This document shows positions 49,501 through 62,569 of a stretch of DNA of 64,000 nt, piece after piece. This stretch comes from Aselliscus stoliczkanus (lineage: Eukaryota > Chordata > Mammalia > Chiroptera > Hipposideridae): positions 118,509,523-118,573,522 of the forward strand of contig CM066730.1 in assembly GCA_033961575.1 (NCBI GenBank). The letters run 5' to 3'. Below the pieces are notes generated by a model that was given only the letters and a program-made list of their open reading frames with translations, was not told where the DNA came from and did not search any database. Within the stretch, counting starts at the first letter, position 1. Each line of letters starts with the position of its first letter. A program made the position numbers and the translations under genes.

Positions 49501-50730
49501 ATTATAGTATTATGAAATAAATCTACTTACATGGAATATGATTTATTTCAACGTATAGTAACATCTCACTTCTCATTTGGCAGAATGAAGTGTCTCCTGT
49601 AAGTAAATTTTCCAGATAACAAAAGCACTATTTATGCACCCATTTTTAGTGTATGATTAAAATGCTGTTAACTGTGCGGTATGGTTTTGTATCCTAGCAA
49701 ACAAAGTATGGCCAACGTTATTTATACATTTTCTTAATAACTTGAGGATCTTCGTTATAAAAATCAGTTACTCCATTCTATATTATCCTGGAGGCTCCTG
49801 CCCTGTGTGCCCTTGTATTAAATGCCTATAGATAGATGAGGTTTTATTGTTGGTTTGTTTCGGTTTTGTATTGTTCTTCTATGTTAGCTATCTGCTCTCA
49901 CTTTGCAAACATTGTATCAATTAAAAAAAGACCAAAGGTGTCTGGACAAATCAGCACCAAAACCCATGCTGGGAATTATAATTTGAGAAACCTTTGAGTG
50001 GATTTCTTATTATCCCTAGTTCATCAACTTTTCTGTTTATTTTATTCAGATTATTCCACCTTTGCTCCACTCAGAGGGATACAGTATGGGGGAAGGAGCA
50101 GAAAAATTGTGATTGCACATCAACCATGCCAAACAATGACAAAAAACAACTTCTCCTTTTGGGGGCAAAGAATGGATAGCTAACAAGATATGGTTTTGGA
50201 CTCATTTGATGCTACTTATAGAAAGGATGTGAGTGCGAATGTAGTTCCCTGGAAATAGAAAACTATACTCATCGCAGTGGTCTCTTCCCATGGAATATAA
50301 GGCCTTTGAGGACAGAAGCTCTCCCTTTTCACAAGCTATCAGATATTTGTGGGCTGACCGACTGACTGACAAGATGGCAGAAGGAAAGAAGTAAAGTATG
50401 AGTAAGGAAAAAGGCAGATCGGCAGACATCCCTTTGGCAAAAATAAGACCTTAGCGCCTAATTTGCTATAGAAGCTACTAAAAGAGTTATGAAAATGGTT
50501 GACAACAAACATATTTTCTGTATTTCAATTGAAAAGTAAGAACATCAAGGTTACTTCCTCCGTTTACAGGGAAAAGAAAACCCTAAAATATGAATAAAAT
50601 GTCAATCAAAACTGGTTTCTGGTATATGCTATGGTAATATGAGCCATATTCTCTATTGCTTTTTTTATTTTTAAACACAACTAGATCTGGTAGTTTGGCT
50701 GTGTGTGAGTGTGCGTGTGCGTGTGGTGTG

Positions 50731-50761
<31 letters not shown>

Positions 50762-50779
50762 TTCCATTTTACAAAGACA
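46578..50779. other. Repeat-poor AT-rich DNA
   Basis: About 4.2 kb with no classifiable transposon. 47630-47800 (agatgaagcgacgatagg, then agccgattaattccaaaagt) is a small CpG-bearing segment that might be conserved. Open frames are short and motif-free. Confidence 0.45.
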
Positions 50780-51340
50780 GAGCCTTCAAACTCTTTTCAT
50801 AGCAAGGCTGGAAATCCTGCCAGGTGAAAAAAAAAAAAATGTTATTGAAAACCTTTCTCCCCTTATAGGCCCGTTTTGACAGGAAATCTTTGAGAGGCAG
50901 CAGCAATGAAGTGCCCAGAGATTTCATCTGTCTTCTTTAGCTTCAGGAAATGCTGAGCACAAGGCTCTCTATTAGGCAAATAGAAGGAGTACCAAATCCC
51001 CTTAACAATCATCCTCTGCTTGCTCCTGGGTTGACAACTCTCTGTGTCCTAAACTGTCAGACAGGCCCAGGATCATATTACTAGGCCCACTGTAAAAGTT
51101 TCTGACAGTAATTTACAAAAAAAATATTACACTGTTTCTGTTTTCTGGGTATCTGGCAGCATAAATTTTGCATGGGCTAATCAGAATAAAATCTATACCA
51201 GGAAGGCATTAATTTGCAGTATTTTTTTTTTCTTCAATAGTTTTTACATAAAATTTATGTCTCCGTGTTTTTCCCCTGTCATTCTGTGTGATTGGTTAAA
51301 TTTCAGCAGTCATTAGATGCTGTATTATAATGCCCAATAG
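50780..51340. promoter_or_regulatory. Possible conserved non-coding block
   Basis: Repeat-free sequence with clustered transcription-factor-like cores, including atgggctaatcaga (51173-51186), ggcattaatttgca (51206-51219) and gtgtgattggtt (51286-51297, a CCAAT-type inverted motif). Composition is the only support. Confidence 0.25.
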
Positions 51341-51349
51341 GATGACAGT

Positions 51350-51387
51350 GTTTTGTTTTGTTTTGTTTTGTTTTGTTTTGTTTTGTT
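51350..51387. repeat. (TTTTG)n repeat
   Basis: Seven to eight TTTTG units. Confidence 0.95.
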
Positions 51388-53039
51388 GACAGATGCCAGA
51401 TTTAAATTTTAAATAATCCTTTCAGAAATCAAAATGCCAATTTGTAGCAAAACTATAGAAGTCTAAACAGATGTACTTTGAAAAACAATTAGGATTAGGT
51501 AAAATGAAGGAAGTTCACACTGGATGTTAAAAAAAATCTTTTATAATTTTAGGCAGACATACTTATTTTTGTTAAGATTTGTTTATGAATTTTCTGTTAT
51601 ATTAGAACTATATTTAATTATATATTGCCTAGAAATTTTGCACAAATAACAAACAATGCCTAAATTAAAAAATGTAAATTAATTTGTGAATAATTTTGAC
51701 AAAAAATGTAATACAAAATGTAGTGTATGTATATCTTATGCTGTGTGTAAATTAATTATACTATAGATCTAAAAATCATTTAAACAACAACCTATATCCA
51801 AGGAAATGGAAGTAGGGAGAAAAGGTATAGTTTCTAAAACATTCTCTGATATAAATTAGAAGACAATGATATGATGTTTTTGTCTAAAAATTTGTGAAAA
51901 GGATGATTGCTGTTAATAATAGTTTCATATAATTCGCATCCTCTAAGCTTATATTTTGGCAATTAACATTCAAAATGGGAAAATAAATGCAAGAAATGTG
52001 TAAGTATGAGACTCTGAAGGCAGGAAATTGAAAAAGTATCCCAAATTGTCCCTGAGACTCTAGCCTTATTCTTCACAAGTCCATCCACCAAAAAGCTGTT
52101 CCTGAGTGATATTCTTTAAGGGCAGGATGTATTAAGTGATACCTCTATCTAAAATGCTTTAACAATTTCCGATATATAAAACTAGCATTCATGTTTCTCA
52201 CAATGGCACGTATCATTCCCTTTTGTCTTGCTCATACATGCTTCTCTGTGCTCACCATCTCAATGTAAATATCTCCATTATTGCGGTTTATTCACTGAGG
52301 TTTAGCAAACACATTTATGGTACAATGACTTAAGTAGATGGTAGTTATAATGAATGTTTTTATTGCCTTTTTATTATTCGGGATACCATTTCTCCTTCCA
52401 TAAAAATTTTCAAGTTTGTTCAGGTGCTCTTTCTTCCCCATGCAGGCTTGGTGATGCAGTAGAAGTCAATCCCAATGTAGAGTGGTGGGCTTTCACTTTT
52501 CTATGCAAATTAGAGCACTGCCACCACATAGTTTAGGAGTGGGCCTGTGATGTGACAAGAGCTTTGCTGAGACAATAAAATATGAGAGGTTTGTTGGGGA
52601 AATTTCTTTTTTGTACATCTTAAAGAGTACTTCCAAGAGTGACTGATTTTCTGCTGACCTTAACACTTCTAACTCTGACTACTATCTTTATTTGCAAAAT
52701 GGCTCAAGAGCCAGATAGAGTAGGACATTCTACAATGCAGAATAATAAATACTTGCTGTTCTTTTTAATAGTTTGAAGTCCATGCTTTAAAATTATGGAT
52801 TTTATTTGATTTTTGAATAGCAAGTCACTAAAGCATTTTCAAAATTAGTTATTGAAAGTCTGAAATACAAATTATAATTAACATTAATAAATGCCCTTTC
52901 ACCTACTTTAACTTCTTCAGCACAATTAAGACGTACTTATCTTTCTGTTCAGGAAGGTGAATGCAGCTTGAGTATCGTTTGTTTTCACTTACCCTAGTAT
53001 CTGTTATAATGCTAGTAAAAGAATATTAAGATACTATTC
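51388..53039. other. AT-rich unique sequence
   Basis: No gene. 52430-52580 may be an old dispersed repeat, not named. Confidence 0.45.
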
Positions 53040-53370
53040 CACCACAACCAAAAGAACCCAAAGGCTGCCAGCCATCAGCGGAAGGGAGTTTTCAATATAT
53101 TTTAGGACAGTTGGAGGCTGATGGAAGGTCGTGGCTGGTGAAGCAGAGAGGGAAACGGAAGGCCGTAGTACACTCGGAGAAGTTCGAGTGGAGTGCAGAC
53201 CTGTTGCCCAGAAGGACCCTGGAACCCTAGCCAGGCTTCAGACACAAGATGGCTGCTGTAAAGAAGACGAGAGCAGGAGTGCAAACCGGTGCTGAGATTG
53301 GGTTTAATTACAGATCAGTTTATTGAACAAATAAGTCCTTTACTTCTTTTTCCCACAGGTCGGTCTGTCT
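53040..53370 (-). mobile_element. Possible LTR fragment
   Basis: Read on the minus strand, it has an A/G-rich leader, AATAAACTGATCTGTAATTA and then a more GC-rich stretch with CpGs (gcaccggtttgcactcctgc, then cagcagccatcttgtgtctg). This is the sort of layout seen at an LTR polyadenylation site. I see no defined TG...CA ends or target duplication. It could equally be unique DNA or a retroposed transcript end. Confidence 0.3.
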
Positions 53371-53374
53371 CTGT

Positions 53375-53376
<2 letters not shown>

Positions 53377-53423
<47 letters not shown>
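53377..53423. repeat. (CA)n microsatellite
   Basis: About 23 perfect CA units. Confidence 0.95.
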
Positions 53424-53426
<3 letters not shown>

Positions 53427-56339
53427 TTACACAAGTTGTCCGGGGAAAATGAATCACCTACCATAGCTGATTGTCCAGAAAGGAAAGCGCTCCACATACT
53501 GTAATCTGACGGTAACATTTCTGCCCGTGACTTTGTCATGCAGCATGTCAGTGGACAAACCCCATCAATGTGCACAGTATTCCTGAACAATCTCTCAGTT
53601 GTTTCCTTCTTAATTAAGCATTTATTTACTCAAAACTACCAGTCATTTGAAGAAAAGTGGTAGCATAAAGAGAGGGACCAAGATAAAGATTGGGAAATAT
53701 ATCTCATAATAAACAAAATTTTCTTCTGCTAAAAATCTCTCCATCAGAAAGGATCTGTAAAAAATAAATCTCTAGCATACTCTGAGGAATTCAAGGTATT
53801 ACATCTGTAAAATAAAAATAAGACCATGCAAAAGAATATACAAGACAAAAATAAATCAATCAATCAAACTCTTAGCAATAAAATTTCTGACTACTAAAAT
53901 AAATACATAAAATTATAAAAAATACAAAGTTAAGAAAAGCAATTAAAATTTAAAATAAAATGACAAGGCAGTGAGAAATATAGAGATACAAATATTCTAT
54001 CCAATAGGCCCAGTATCCAAGTATTAGGAGTTCCAGAATTTGGGGGGAAAAAAGAAAGAAAAAAGAAATTCAATTATTATACAAAACTATCACAAAATAG
54101 AAGGAACACATAGGCCTAGAGAATGCTGATCATGGGAAAGATTATAATAATAAAATTTAAAAGTCAAGTAAATATATCATTGTAAAATTCAGGACAACAA
54201 AAATTTAAGACCTCTAAAATTTTCTAGAAGGAAAGAATGAAGGAAGGAAAGAAGGAAGGGAGAAGACTGATGGAAGAAAGGAGGTAAGGAAGAAAATAAA
54301 ATGTTTCATTAAAAAAAGGGCAAAATTCTGACAGGTATCAGACATCATAAGCAACACCAGATGCAAGAAAATAATGGAGAAATGTATTTAAAACTGAGAA
54401 AAAATAATTTTAAACCTACAAATGCTATAGTGAACCAAATCATCAAACCATGTATAAGGACAAAAGAACTTTAGACACTGCTGTGTCCTGTGACACTATC
54501 CTAGAAAGTTAATGAAAGATGTGCTGTAACATGGTAAGCTATGGTCATACAGCAGTCTAGCCTTCTGCCCCCGTGCACTTTCCCATAACAACAGATCCTC
54601 ATAGAGACAGTACTTCAGCATTATGCCTACTCTATCTTCCTGTTTGGCCTCAGAAGATGGCTGGTTAGTCAAAGACGGATACATTCCGAGCTGCATATAG
54701 GGCAACCCAAGCCAGACGCTGTCACAGGGGTGCCATAGGAGAAATCACGGAGTTGAGGAAAATGGGCAAAGACCCCTTGTCTCAGGCGCTGACAACTTGC
54801 CAGTGAAATGACCTTAAAAAGGTGATAACATCTGTCCTTCAGGTAATCCTATCAGTGAGTCTTGGCATGAGAAGTTTCTGTCCCTTAGGAGGTGCACATG
54901 AACCTATCATGGGACTTTTAAAGAAAGAATGAAGTCATGGACCCAATAAGAGGCAGATTTAAATCATCAGGTTTATGAAGGGGTATCCCAGGATGGTAGA
55001 TAGCTAACAGTCCTAGACTAATACTGTTCAGGGGAACATCTCCATGGAGAAACAAATTGGGGCAGGGGGGAAATGAAAGGTTAGTAAACTATGGTGTGCG
55101 CAGTTAAGGACATACTAAACAGAGAATTTAAAAAGGAAGAAAATTACACGGGTTGGTGTGGGTGGGTAAAAGATCAGAAACTACAGAAAAATCAAAATTT
55201 AGCTAAGACACATAATACATATCAGTTATCAATGCAATGAACAATATTTACCACTGTGCTTCAACACCTACGACAGTATTTGACTCAAAGTAAAAAGGCT
55301 GTTTAAGAACTTGGGAAAGAAAGAAAGGGAGGGAGAAAGAGAGGCAGGAAAGAGGAAGGGGAGAAGGAGAGGCATGGAAACGTTAAGGGTCATAATCAAA
55401 TACATTAATTTTCAACTTTTAAATTCAATTTATGGGCAAAATTCAATAACTATAAAGTTACTGAATTCAACATAAAATTATCAATCTTAAAAATTTTAAA
55501 GTACATAAACATCATCATGCCACTCAGAACGTCAGGCAATTTGAACCTTTATTAGTTATTTATTTCTAGAGTTTTTCATTTAATAGTTTCAGACCATGGT
55601 TGATAACAGGCAAGAAAAACTGCAGAATGCAAAACTGCAGACCAGGGGGAGACCACTGCATCTGTCTCTTTGATGTTTTCTTTTTTTATTCACTTGTTTG
55701 CTCACTTGTTTTCTTAGGCCCCATTAAAGCTGAAAACTGGAAGAGGCTCAAAACCCCTTCCTTGTTTCTTGACCACTGATTCCCCAGAGCCTATAATTGA
55801 GCCTACCATTTGTTAGACTGGCAAAAGACAAAACAAAAACAAATTTTCTGAACAATTAATGAATGTGCAAATTCAGTTAAAAAATGAGAGTTTACCTTCA
55901 AACTGCAAACTTATATTTTTAATAAAGAACAAAAAGCAGTCAACCTGGTGTTAGAAACTTGACCTATTTTGTTTTGTAAGCCAGATTGTAAGCATTAATC
56001 ACTTTTTATACATACCACAGGGAGCCTGAGAACTACATTTCCCAAAAGCCCTTGCTAGCTGTATTCCAGGTTAGTTCCTCTAAAGAGCATATAAGAGATT
56101 TGGATGGAAGAGCAAAGTCAGAAGCCATATTTTTGCTTCTCTAGCAGTGGATGACAGATGTGTGAATTTTCACATGTGGATTTTTGCATCAGCTTCTCTG
56201 TGTTTAGTTTTAAGCGTCATTTCTAGAAACAACTGTGATCATTGCTGGCATTTTCATGAAGCTCCTGCAGCTTCCCAACTCTCCGAACACTTAGTTACAA
56301 GTTAAGAATTAGCATTATCATCTGGCACACACTTTTTAG
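53424..56339. other. AT-rich sequence with purine tracts
   Basis: Contains GAAG-rich tracts at 54227-54295 and 55315-55378 and long A-rich stretches (53760-54220). 55990-56290 (gagcctgagaactacatttc) may be an old dispersed repeat. No gene supported. Confidence 0.45.
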
Positions 56340-57420
56340 TCCTTCTAGTGCTTTTTGTTTTAATTTCTATTTTGAAACAGTTTAACTTCCAGAAAGTTGT
56401 AAAAAATGTATAGCAAACCCCTATATACTCTTCACATATAGGTTCTATTAAAGCTTCAACAATATCTCTAATAATATAATTTACAGCAAAAGGATTATGC
56501 AGTGCACCTGATTGTCTTTCTAGTCTCTTCTCTTCTGGAGCAGGGTCATAGTCTCTCATTTTCTTGACCTTGATGGTTGTGAAGATTACAGGGCAGCAAT
56601 TTTGTAGAACGTTTCTCAATTAGATTTGTCTGATGTCTCTTCATGATTAGACCCAGGCTATGCATTTTTGGCAGGAATAGCATAGAAATGATGTGGTGTT
56701 CTTCTTTACATCCTATCTGGTGTTGATTTGTTCCATTACAGTTGCTTTAAATTTTGATCACTAGATAATGATTGTGAATACCAGGATTTTCCACTGTAAT
56801 TTTATTTTCTTTTTACTTTGTAAACAATAGATGTTTTCTGGGGAAATATTTGAGATGAGATAAAGATCCCTTTCTTCATTCCACTTTCAACTAAGAGTTT
56901 CAGAATTCATTGGTGTTTCTTTCTAAATTGGTACTGTGATGACCACAAAATGGTGATTTTTCTAAACTAATTTCTTCTAGATTTATTGTTTGACATTACT
57001 GTAAGGAACAAATTTTTCTCCCCCGCTCCCCCCATGATTTATCCATATAGATTCAAGGACTTCTATTTTATTCCATGGATTAAAATCCATTACTATCATT
57101 ATTTATTTTGATGCTTATACTTCTTAGATTTGACCACTGGGAGACCCTTGAGCTGGTTTATTTGTTCTTTTGATTTGCCTTCAAGACTCTTATACTTTGA
57201 GTATTTCATGACTTATTTAGATACTTTGTTATCTCCTGGCACTTATTTTAGTTTTCCAAATCCAGCCCTAGAATCTGTCACTTCTAAAGGAGCCCTCATT
57301 AATTTTAGTAAACAATTGTATTTAGAAACCACGATGTGGGTGCTGGGAGTACTCATTGCTATGGGGGTGTTTTATCCAGGAATTCTTATTGGACAGAGCC
57401 AGGAAGTCTATATATACATA
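56340..57420 (-). repeat. Old L1 (L1M-type) remnant
   Basis: Shares the antisense pattern of a recalled old mammalian L1 end: 'cttccagaaagttgtaaaaa', 'aatatctctaataatataat', 'gtctgatgtctcttcatgat', 'tttattttgatgcttatact', 'gatgtgggtgctgggagtac', 'gtactcattgctatggg'. The 158-residue plus-strand frame (57130-57606) lies in this repeat and the adjacent tetranucleotide tract, so it is not a gene. Confidence 0.6.
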
Positions 57421-57492
57421 TACAACCACCCACATACACACAAAGCCCGTATATCCACACATACACCTTTACATCTTTATTTGTATATCTAT

Positions 57493-57493
57493 C

Positions 57494-57542
<49 letters not shown>

Positions 57543-57550
57543 CCTATCAT
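57493..57550. repeat. (TATC)n microsatellite
   Basis: About fourteen TATC units, the second such tract in the window. Confidence 0.95.
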
Positions 57551-58557
57551 ATATCATTATCATCAATATATGCTCTATCTTAAAAACCATTAGTTTATAC
57601 CAATAGACCCAATTTGAACCTATCACAACAGAGTTTATTTCAACTTTCCTCATTTCCAAATTTGTACCTTCCTTCTCCTTCAGTGAGAAGCCTGCTCAAA
57701 TTGTTCTCAATACAATTGCCTAGTTGGTCAAGTCCCTCAATGTAGCTAATCACTGAGCATGCCAGACTGCACCGATGCTGTCATTTTCTTGTAGAGTGCA
57801 GTCACTGACTGCCTCTGGTAAATCCTTGCCATCCTGCTCCAACATGCTATTCTAAAGCGAATCTTGTGCAAACTGTCACTACTGGCAGCCTCCAGACTAT
57901 CCTACCTCCCTGTCCCAAGATACCATCTTCCCACTGGTAACCCTTGCCTAATGTCTTTTAGAAGAGGGAGGAAGAGTCCAACTGGCTCTAGTACATGTTT
58001 TAACCCTAATCCCCTATATTAAATTCATTTTTGCTTGATATAGCTAGAATGGTGTTTGTTACCTTAACCAAAAACTAATCATTATACTTTGGTATATAAA
58101 TGTGTAGGTAAACAAATTCTAAAGCATTATTTTACTTGCCAAATAGGTAAAATTGTTTATTCATGAAAATCAAAACAAGGAAAAATATGTGTCTAAATAA
58201 AAAGAAAAATTTCACATTGACCAAATTGTTAATCTGAAAATGGAAAATTTTAGAAATTTTGGAATTTTAAAGTTAAACTATTTGAATAACTGTGATTATA
58301 AGTGTTGCTATTACAAACCTGACAGATGCTCCAAACACTGTGCTATTGTGCTTTTCACTTATACTGCTTAGTTGAAGCTTAGAATTTTATCCAGCTAAGC
58401 TGTTTTAAGGTCAGAGTTATATAGAAAATGTCAGACAATTTTAACTGTTAAAGATATATTTAAAATATCAAATGTTAAGAAATATTAGGTGACAAATTTT
58501 AGATTATTATCAAATTTTAGATTATTAAAGAATAACTTTTTCTTTTAGCATTGAATG
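57551..58557. other. Unique sequence
   Basis: No gene or classifiable repeat seen, though 57660-58020 has a pyrimidine-rich, possibly L2-like look. Confidence 0.4.
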
Positions 58558-59673
58558 AATGCTGAGTTTTATTTTATTTTTTATAAACTTTTTGAAATAT
58601 TTTTACTTTTTAATTACAATTGACATATAATAGTTTATTAGTTTCAAGTGTACAACATAGTGATTAGGCATTTATAAAACATATGAGTTGATCATCCTGA
58701 TAAATCTAGTAGCCATCTGACACCATACATTGTTATTACAATATTATTGACTATATTCTTTATGCTGTACTTTACATCCTCATGACTATTCTGTAACTAT
58801 CAATTTGTGTGCTTCTAAATCCCTCCCCCTTTTTCACTCATCTCCCCAACACTTCTCACGTCTGGCAACCCTCAAATTGTTCTCTGGATCTATGAGTTTG
58901 TTTCTATTTTGTTCATTCGCTTATCTTGTTCTTTAGATTCCACATATAAGTGAAATAATCTGGCAATTTGCTATATCTGTCTGACTTACTCCACTCAGTA
59001 TAATGCCCTCTAGATCCATCCATGCCACTGCAGATGGTAAGACCTTACTCTTCTCCATGGCTGACTAAAATTTCACTGTATACATGTACCACCTCCTCTT
59101 CACCCATTCATCCACTGCCTCCCCAGCCTGTCTATTGTAAATAAAGCTGCAATGAACATGTAAATACCCAGAAATAGAATTACTGGGTCATTCTTTGTCT
59201 CCTGTTATAGCCTTTGTTTTAAAGTCTATTTTGTCTGGTATAAGAATTGCTACTCCAGTTTTTGTAATGTCTTGTTTACTTATCCATTCAGGCATCCTAT
59301 GTCTTTTCATTGGACCAATTAATCCATAAAGTAATTAATAGATATGTAATCTATTTTATTATTTATATTTTGGATTTTTTCTTCTTCTTAAAGAAGCCCC
59401 TTTAACATTTCTTGAAATACTGGTTTGGTAGGTGTGAACTCCTTTAGCTTTTTCTTGTCTGGGAAGTTCTTTATGTGTCCTTCAATTCTAAATGATAGCG
59501 TTGCTGGGTAGAGTAATCTTGGTTGTAGGTCCTTTCTTTTCATCACTTTGAATATTTTGTGACAATCCTTTATGGCCTGTAAAGTTTCTGTAGAGAAATC
59601 AGCTGACAGTCCTATGGGAGCTTCCTTGTGAATCCCATAGCAGTTAGTTAACTGCTTTTCTCTTGCTGCTTTT

Positions 59674-59781
59674 TTTTTTTTTTTTTTGAGGGCAGTGTCA
59701 CTGGCCCTCATATGTGGGACTGAACTGGGGCCGCTGGCTTCCCAAGCCAGCCCGTAACCACCACGCCACTCGGCCGGCCCC
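59674..59781 (-). mobile_element. tRNA-derived SINE, short form, nested
   Basis: Minus strand GGGCCGGCCGAGTGGCGTGG to an A-tail. The 15-bp duplication tctcttgctgctttt is at 59659-59673 and 59782-59796. It splits the ORF1 relic near the AAREKQ motif. Confidence 0.95.
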
Positions 59782-59966
59782 TCTCTTGCTGCTTTTAAGA
59801 TTCTCTCTTTGTCTTTAAATTTTGGCGTTTTAATTATGATGTTTCTTGGTGTGGGCCACCTTGGTTTGGGTTCACTTTCTTTGGGACTCTCTGGCCCTCC
59901 TGGGCTTATATGTCTATTTCCTTAGCCAAGCTAAGGAAGTTTTCCATCATTATATCTTCAAATAGG

Positions 59967-60089
59967 TTTTTTATTTATTTATTTTTATTTTTTTGAGGGC
60001 AGTGTCACTGGCCCTCATATGTGGGACCTGAACCGGGACCACTGGCATCCCAAGCCAGCTCTTAACCACCGTGCCACTCAGCTGGGCCC
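59967..60089 (-). mobile_element. tRNA-derived SINE, short form, nested
   Basis: Minus strand GGGCCCAGCTGAGTGGCACG to a mixed A/T tail. The 11-bp duplication cttcaaatagg is at 59956-59966 and 60090-60100. It has more substitutions than the SINE 200 bases to its left. Confidence 0.95.
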
Positions 60090-60744
60090 CTTCAAATAGG
60101 ATTTTAATTCCTTGCTCTCTCTTTTCTCTTTCAGATGTCCTAAAGATGTGAATGCTTGATGTTGTTCCAGAGGCTCCTTAAAATATCCTCATTTTTTTTA
60201 ATTCTTTCTTTTCTTTTTGCTGTTCTGATTGGGTGTTTTCTGCTGCCATATCTTCTAAAACACTGATTCGATTCTCTGCTTTCTTTAGTGTACTGTTGAT
60301 TCCTTCTAAAGCATTCTTCATTTCAGTTGTTGTATTCTTCACTTCTGACTGGATTTTTTAAATTTTTTTTTATTTTATGTTTCTTTATCTCAGTTTTTAT
60401 GTTTCTAAGTTCCTCCTGAGGTTTCTGAGAATTCTTGTAAAAAAGTGTTTTGAGCTCTGTGTCTGGTAGATTGTTTGTCTCCATTTTGTTTAGTTCTTTT
60501 TCTAGAGCTTTTTTTTTGTTCTTTCATTTGGAACATGTTTCTTTGTCTCCCCATTTTGGCAGCCTCCCTGTGTTTGTTTCTATGTTAGGTAGGGCTGCTC
60601 TCTCCCTGTCTTAGTAGAGTGGCCTTATGTACTAGGTGTCCTGTGTGGTCCAGCGTTGCAGTCTCCACGGTCACCTGAGTTGGATGGGTTGTGTGTGTCC
60701 TTCTGTTGTAGTTGAGCCTTGATTTGCATAACAGTGTGAGAGAT

Positions 60745-60747
<3 letters not shown>

Positions 60748-60793
<46 letters not shown>
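60748..60793. repeat. (TC)n microsatellite
   Basis: About 23 perfect TC units within the HAL1 5' region, possibly expanded after insertion. Confidence 0.95.
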
Positions 60794-60797
<4 letters not shown>

Positions 60798-62007
60798 GAT
60801 TGATTGATTGTTAGGACTGGCCATGACTACAGTGCGGGAGCTATTGTGCAGGGGCTGACCCTATGAAGCAGATGTGTTTAACAGGACACTGGTGCCTACT
60901 CAGGCTGCCCTTTGTGTATATTATTAGTGAAGGCAGCTGGGTGGGTCTCCTGGTAGGGGCCCCACTGCATGCCAAGTTTAGACATAGCCTGTGCCTTGCC
61001 TTGGGCCACCTGGAATTAGTCACAAACCTATCCTCAAATGACTGCTATATGCACTAGTCTTGGAGCTGCCTGGGAGAGCATAAGCTGCAAACTAAGGTTG
61101 GCTGCCACTAGTGCTGGGGTTGGGGCAGCTTAGTAAGAGGTATAGGGTATGCCAAGGCCAGATTCTCTTGTTTGTGGTCTGTGAACTTTTGGGATACTTT
61201 AGGAGTGTGCAGCATGAGCCAAGACATGCTGTTGGTATAGAAAAGCCACTGGAAGTGGCTTGGGTGGGTCCACAAGTTGGATGAGGCTGGGTCTCAGAGA
61301 ATCACCAGGGTGGGGTGAATGGTGCTGACCAGGTTGATGGAGACTCAGACATTGCAACTTCCTGTATCTCTATATGCTAGGTGAGGGGAGGGCTCAACAA
61401 AGGTATAATGGATTCTCCCAGCACTTGTGCAAAAGAAAGATGTCGCTCCAGCCCTTGCACTGCAGTCAGACAATTCATTTCTTCCCCATATATCCCTGGA
61501 ACCTTTTAAACTGCTGCTCTAGCGCTGGAGCTCAGAGTCAGTGTCTGTCAACAAGTAAGTCAGTGTGTAGGCCCTTTAAGAGAGACACCTAGGAATCCAA
61601 CCACCCTCTGTCTCACTCAGCCACAATCTCCACTGGTTTTCACCTCTGGAATTTGTGGGACTTATCTTCCTGGCACCGCAACCCTGGGCTGGAGAGTCTG
61701 GTGGGGGAACTGGGACCCTTAGCTCCTCTGAGAGAACCTTCACAGCCGAGATATCCCTCCACATTTTTACACCACATGTGGATATGGGGATCAGCCCATT
61801 CCATGTCTTCACCCCTCCTACTAGTCTCAACTTGGCTTCTGCTGCATATCCTTAGCTCTGTGGCTTCTGTTCAGCTAGGCTTCAGGCAATTCTCAGTGAT
61901 AGTTTTTCTGTAGTTTAGTTATAATTTTGGTGTGGTCATTAGAGGAGGCAAGTACAGTGTTCATCTACTCTGCCATCTTGGCCAGAAATGCTGCTTTATT
62001 TTATTTT

Positions 62008-62569
62008 CAGGAAATGTTGACTAGAATATAGCTGTCTGGCAGAAAAGGAATGTGACTACATTAAAGAAGATATTCATTATCTGCATGTCAGAACAGAATT
62101 TAACTAGCTTGAGGCACAAGTTATACTATGTGTGAAAAGAAATCTTTTTCCCAGTCCTTCACTTACAACCTTCTATCTGTTTATCTTTTGCCACATGGCA
62201 GGTGAAACATGTAACCTGACCCCCCCCAAAAAAAAACAAAAAAAAACACAAAACAACAACAATAACAAAACACCTCTGCTTTGAAATAATTGAAATATTT
62301 CTGCTATGCAAAGTTTGTTCATCTGAAATATTTTCTCCCAAGGAATATGGCCCTCAGTATTGTCTCCATATCTTTCTCTCATGGTTTTACATTTTGGGGT
62401 GTTTTAAAATGATGAAACTAGAAGCAAACTTAAACATCCAGTTAATATAGTCATTTGAAAATATATTTCTCATTCTTTGTAAAATAAAATATAAAAATGA
62501 ATGAAGGCATCAGAAAAAATACTGTTAGCTTTTCCAACCCTACTATATTATATATGAATGAAAAAAGGG
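62008..62569. other. Unique sequence with A-rich tract
   Basis: Contains a C-run and A-rich tract (62220-62272). No gene seen. Confidence 0.5.

Larger units (their letters stand above)
59388..60554 (-). pseudogene. Decayed L1/HAL1 ORF1
   Basis: The frame opens MGRQRN, the usual start of L1 ORF1p. A coiled-coil part follows (about 60250-60330, EGINSTLKKAENRISVLED). The C-terminal domain is clear near 59388-59660 as AAREKQL, LSADFSTETLQ, FKVMK, LQPRLLYPA, FPDKKKLKEF and a terminal MLKGLL followed by a stop. ORF1p is the RNA-binding chaperone of the L1 particle. The copy has frameshifts, in-frame stops and two SINE insertions. Excluding these, its length is close to a normal ORF1 (about 340 codons), so it decayed from a full-length gene. 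Confidence 0.85.
58581..61986 (-). mobile_element. Near-complete HAL1 (ORF1-only L1 relative)
   Basis: In minus-strand order: 5' end TTCTGGCCAAGATGGCAGAG at 61986, a long 5' region with a GA repeat, ORF1 (60554 to 59388), then directly an L1-type 3' UTR (59300-58600) with no ORF2 between. That layout defines HAL1. A target duplication starting aatgctg and ending tttattttatttt is at 58558-58580 and 61987-62007, with a two-base difference. The insertion therefore appears end-to-end. Two SINEs (59674-59781 and 59967-60089), each with its own duplication, are nested inside ORF1. HAL1 elements are known to depend on reverse transcriptase supplied in trans by L1. Confidence 0.8.

Noticed and set aside
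57130..57606. 158-residue plus-strand open frame, the longest in the window
   Set aside because: It lies in an old antisense L1 remnant and ends in the TATC microsatellite, which supplies the repeated YLSI residues. No domain or splice context.
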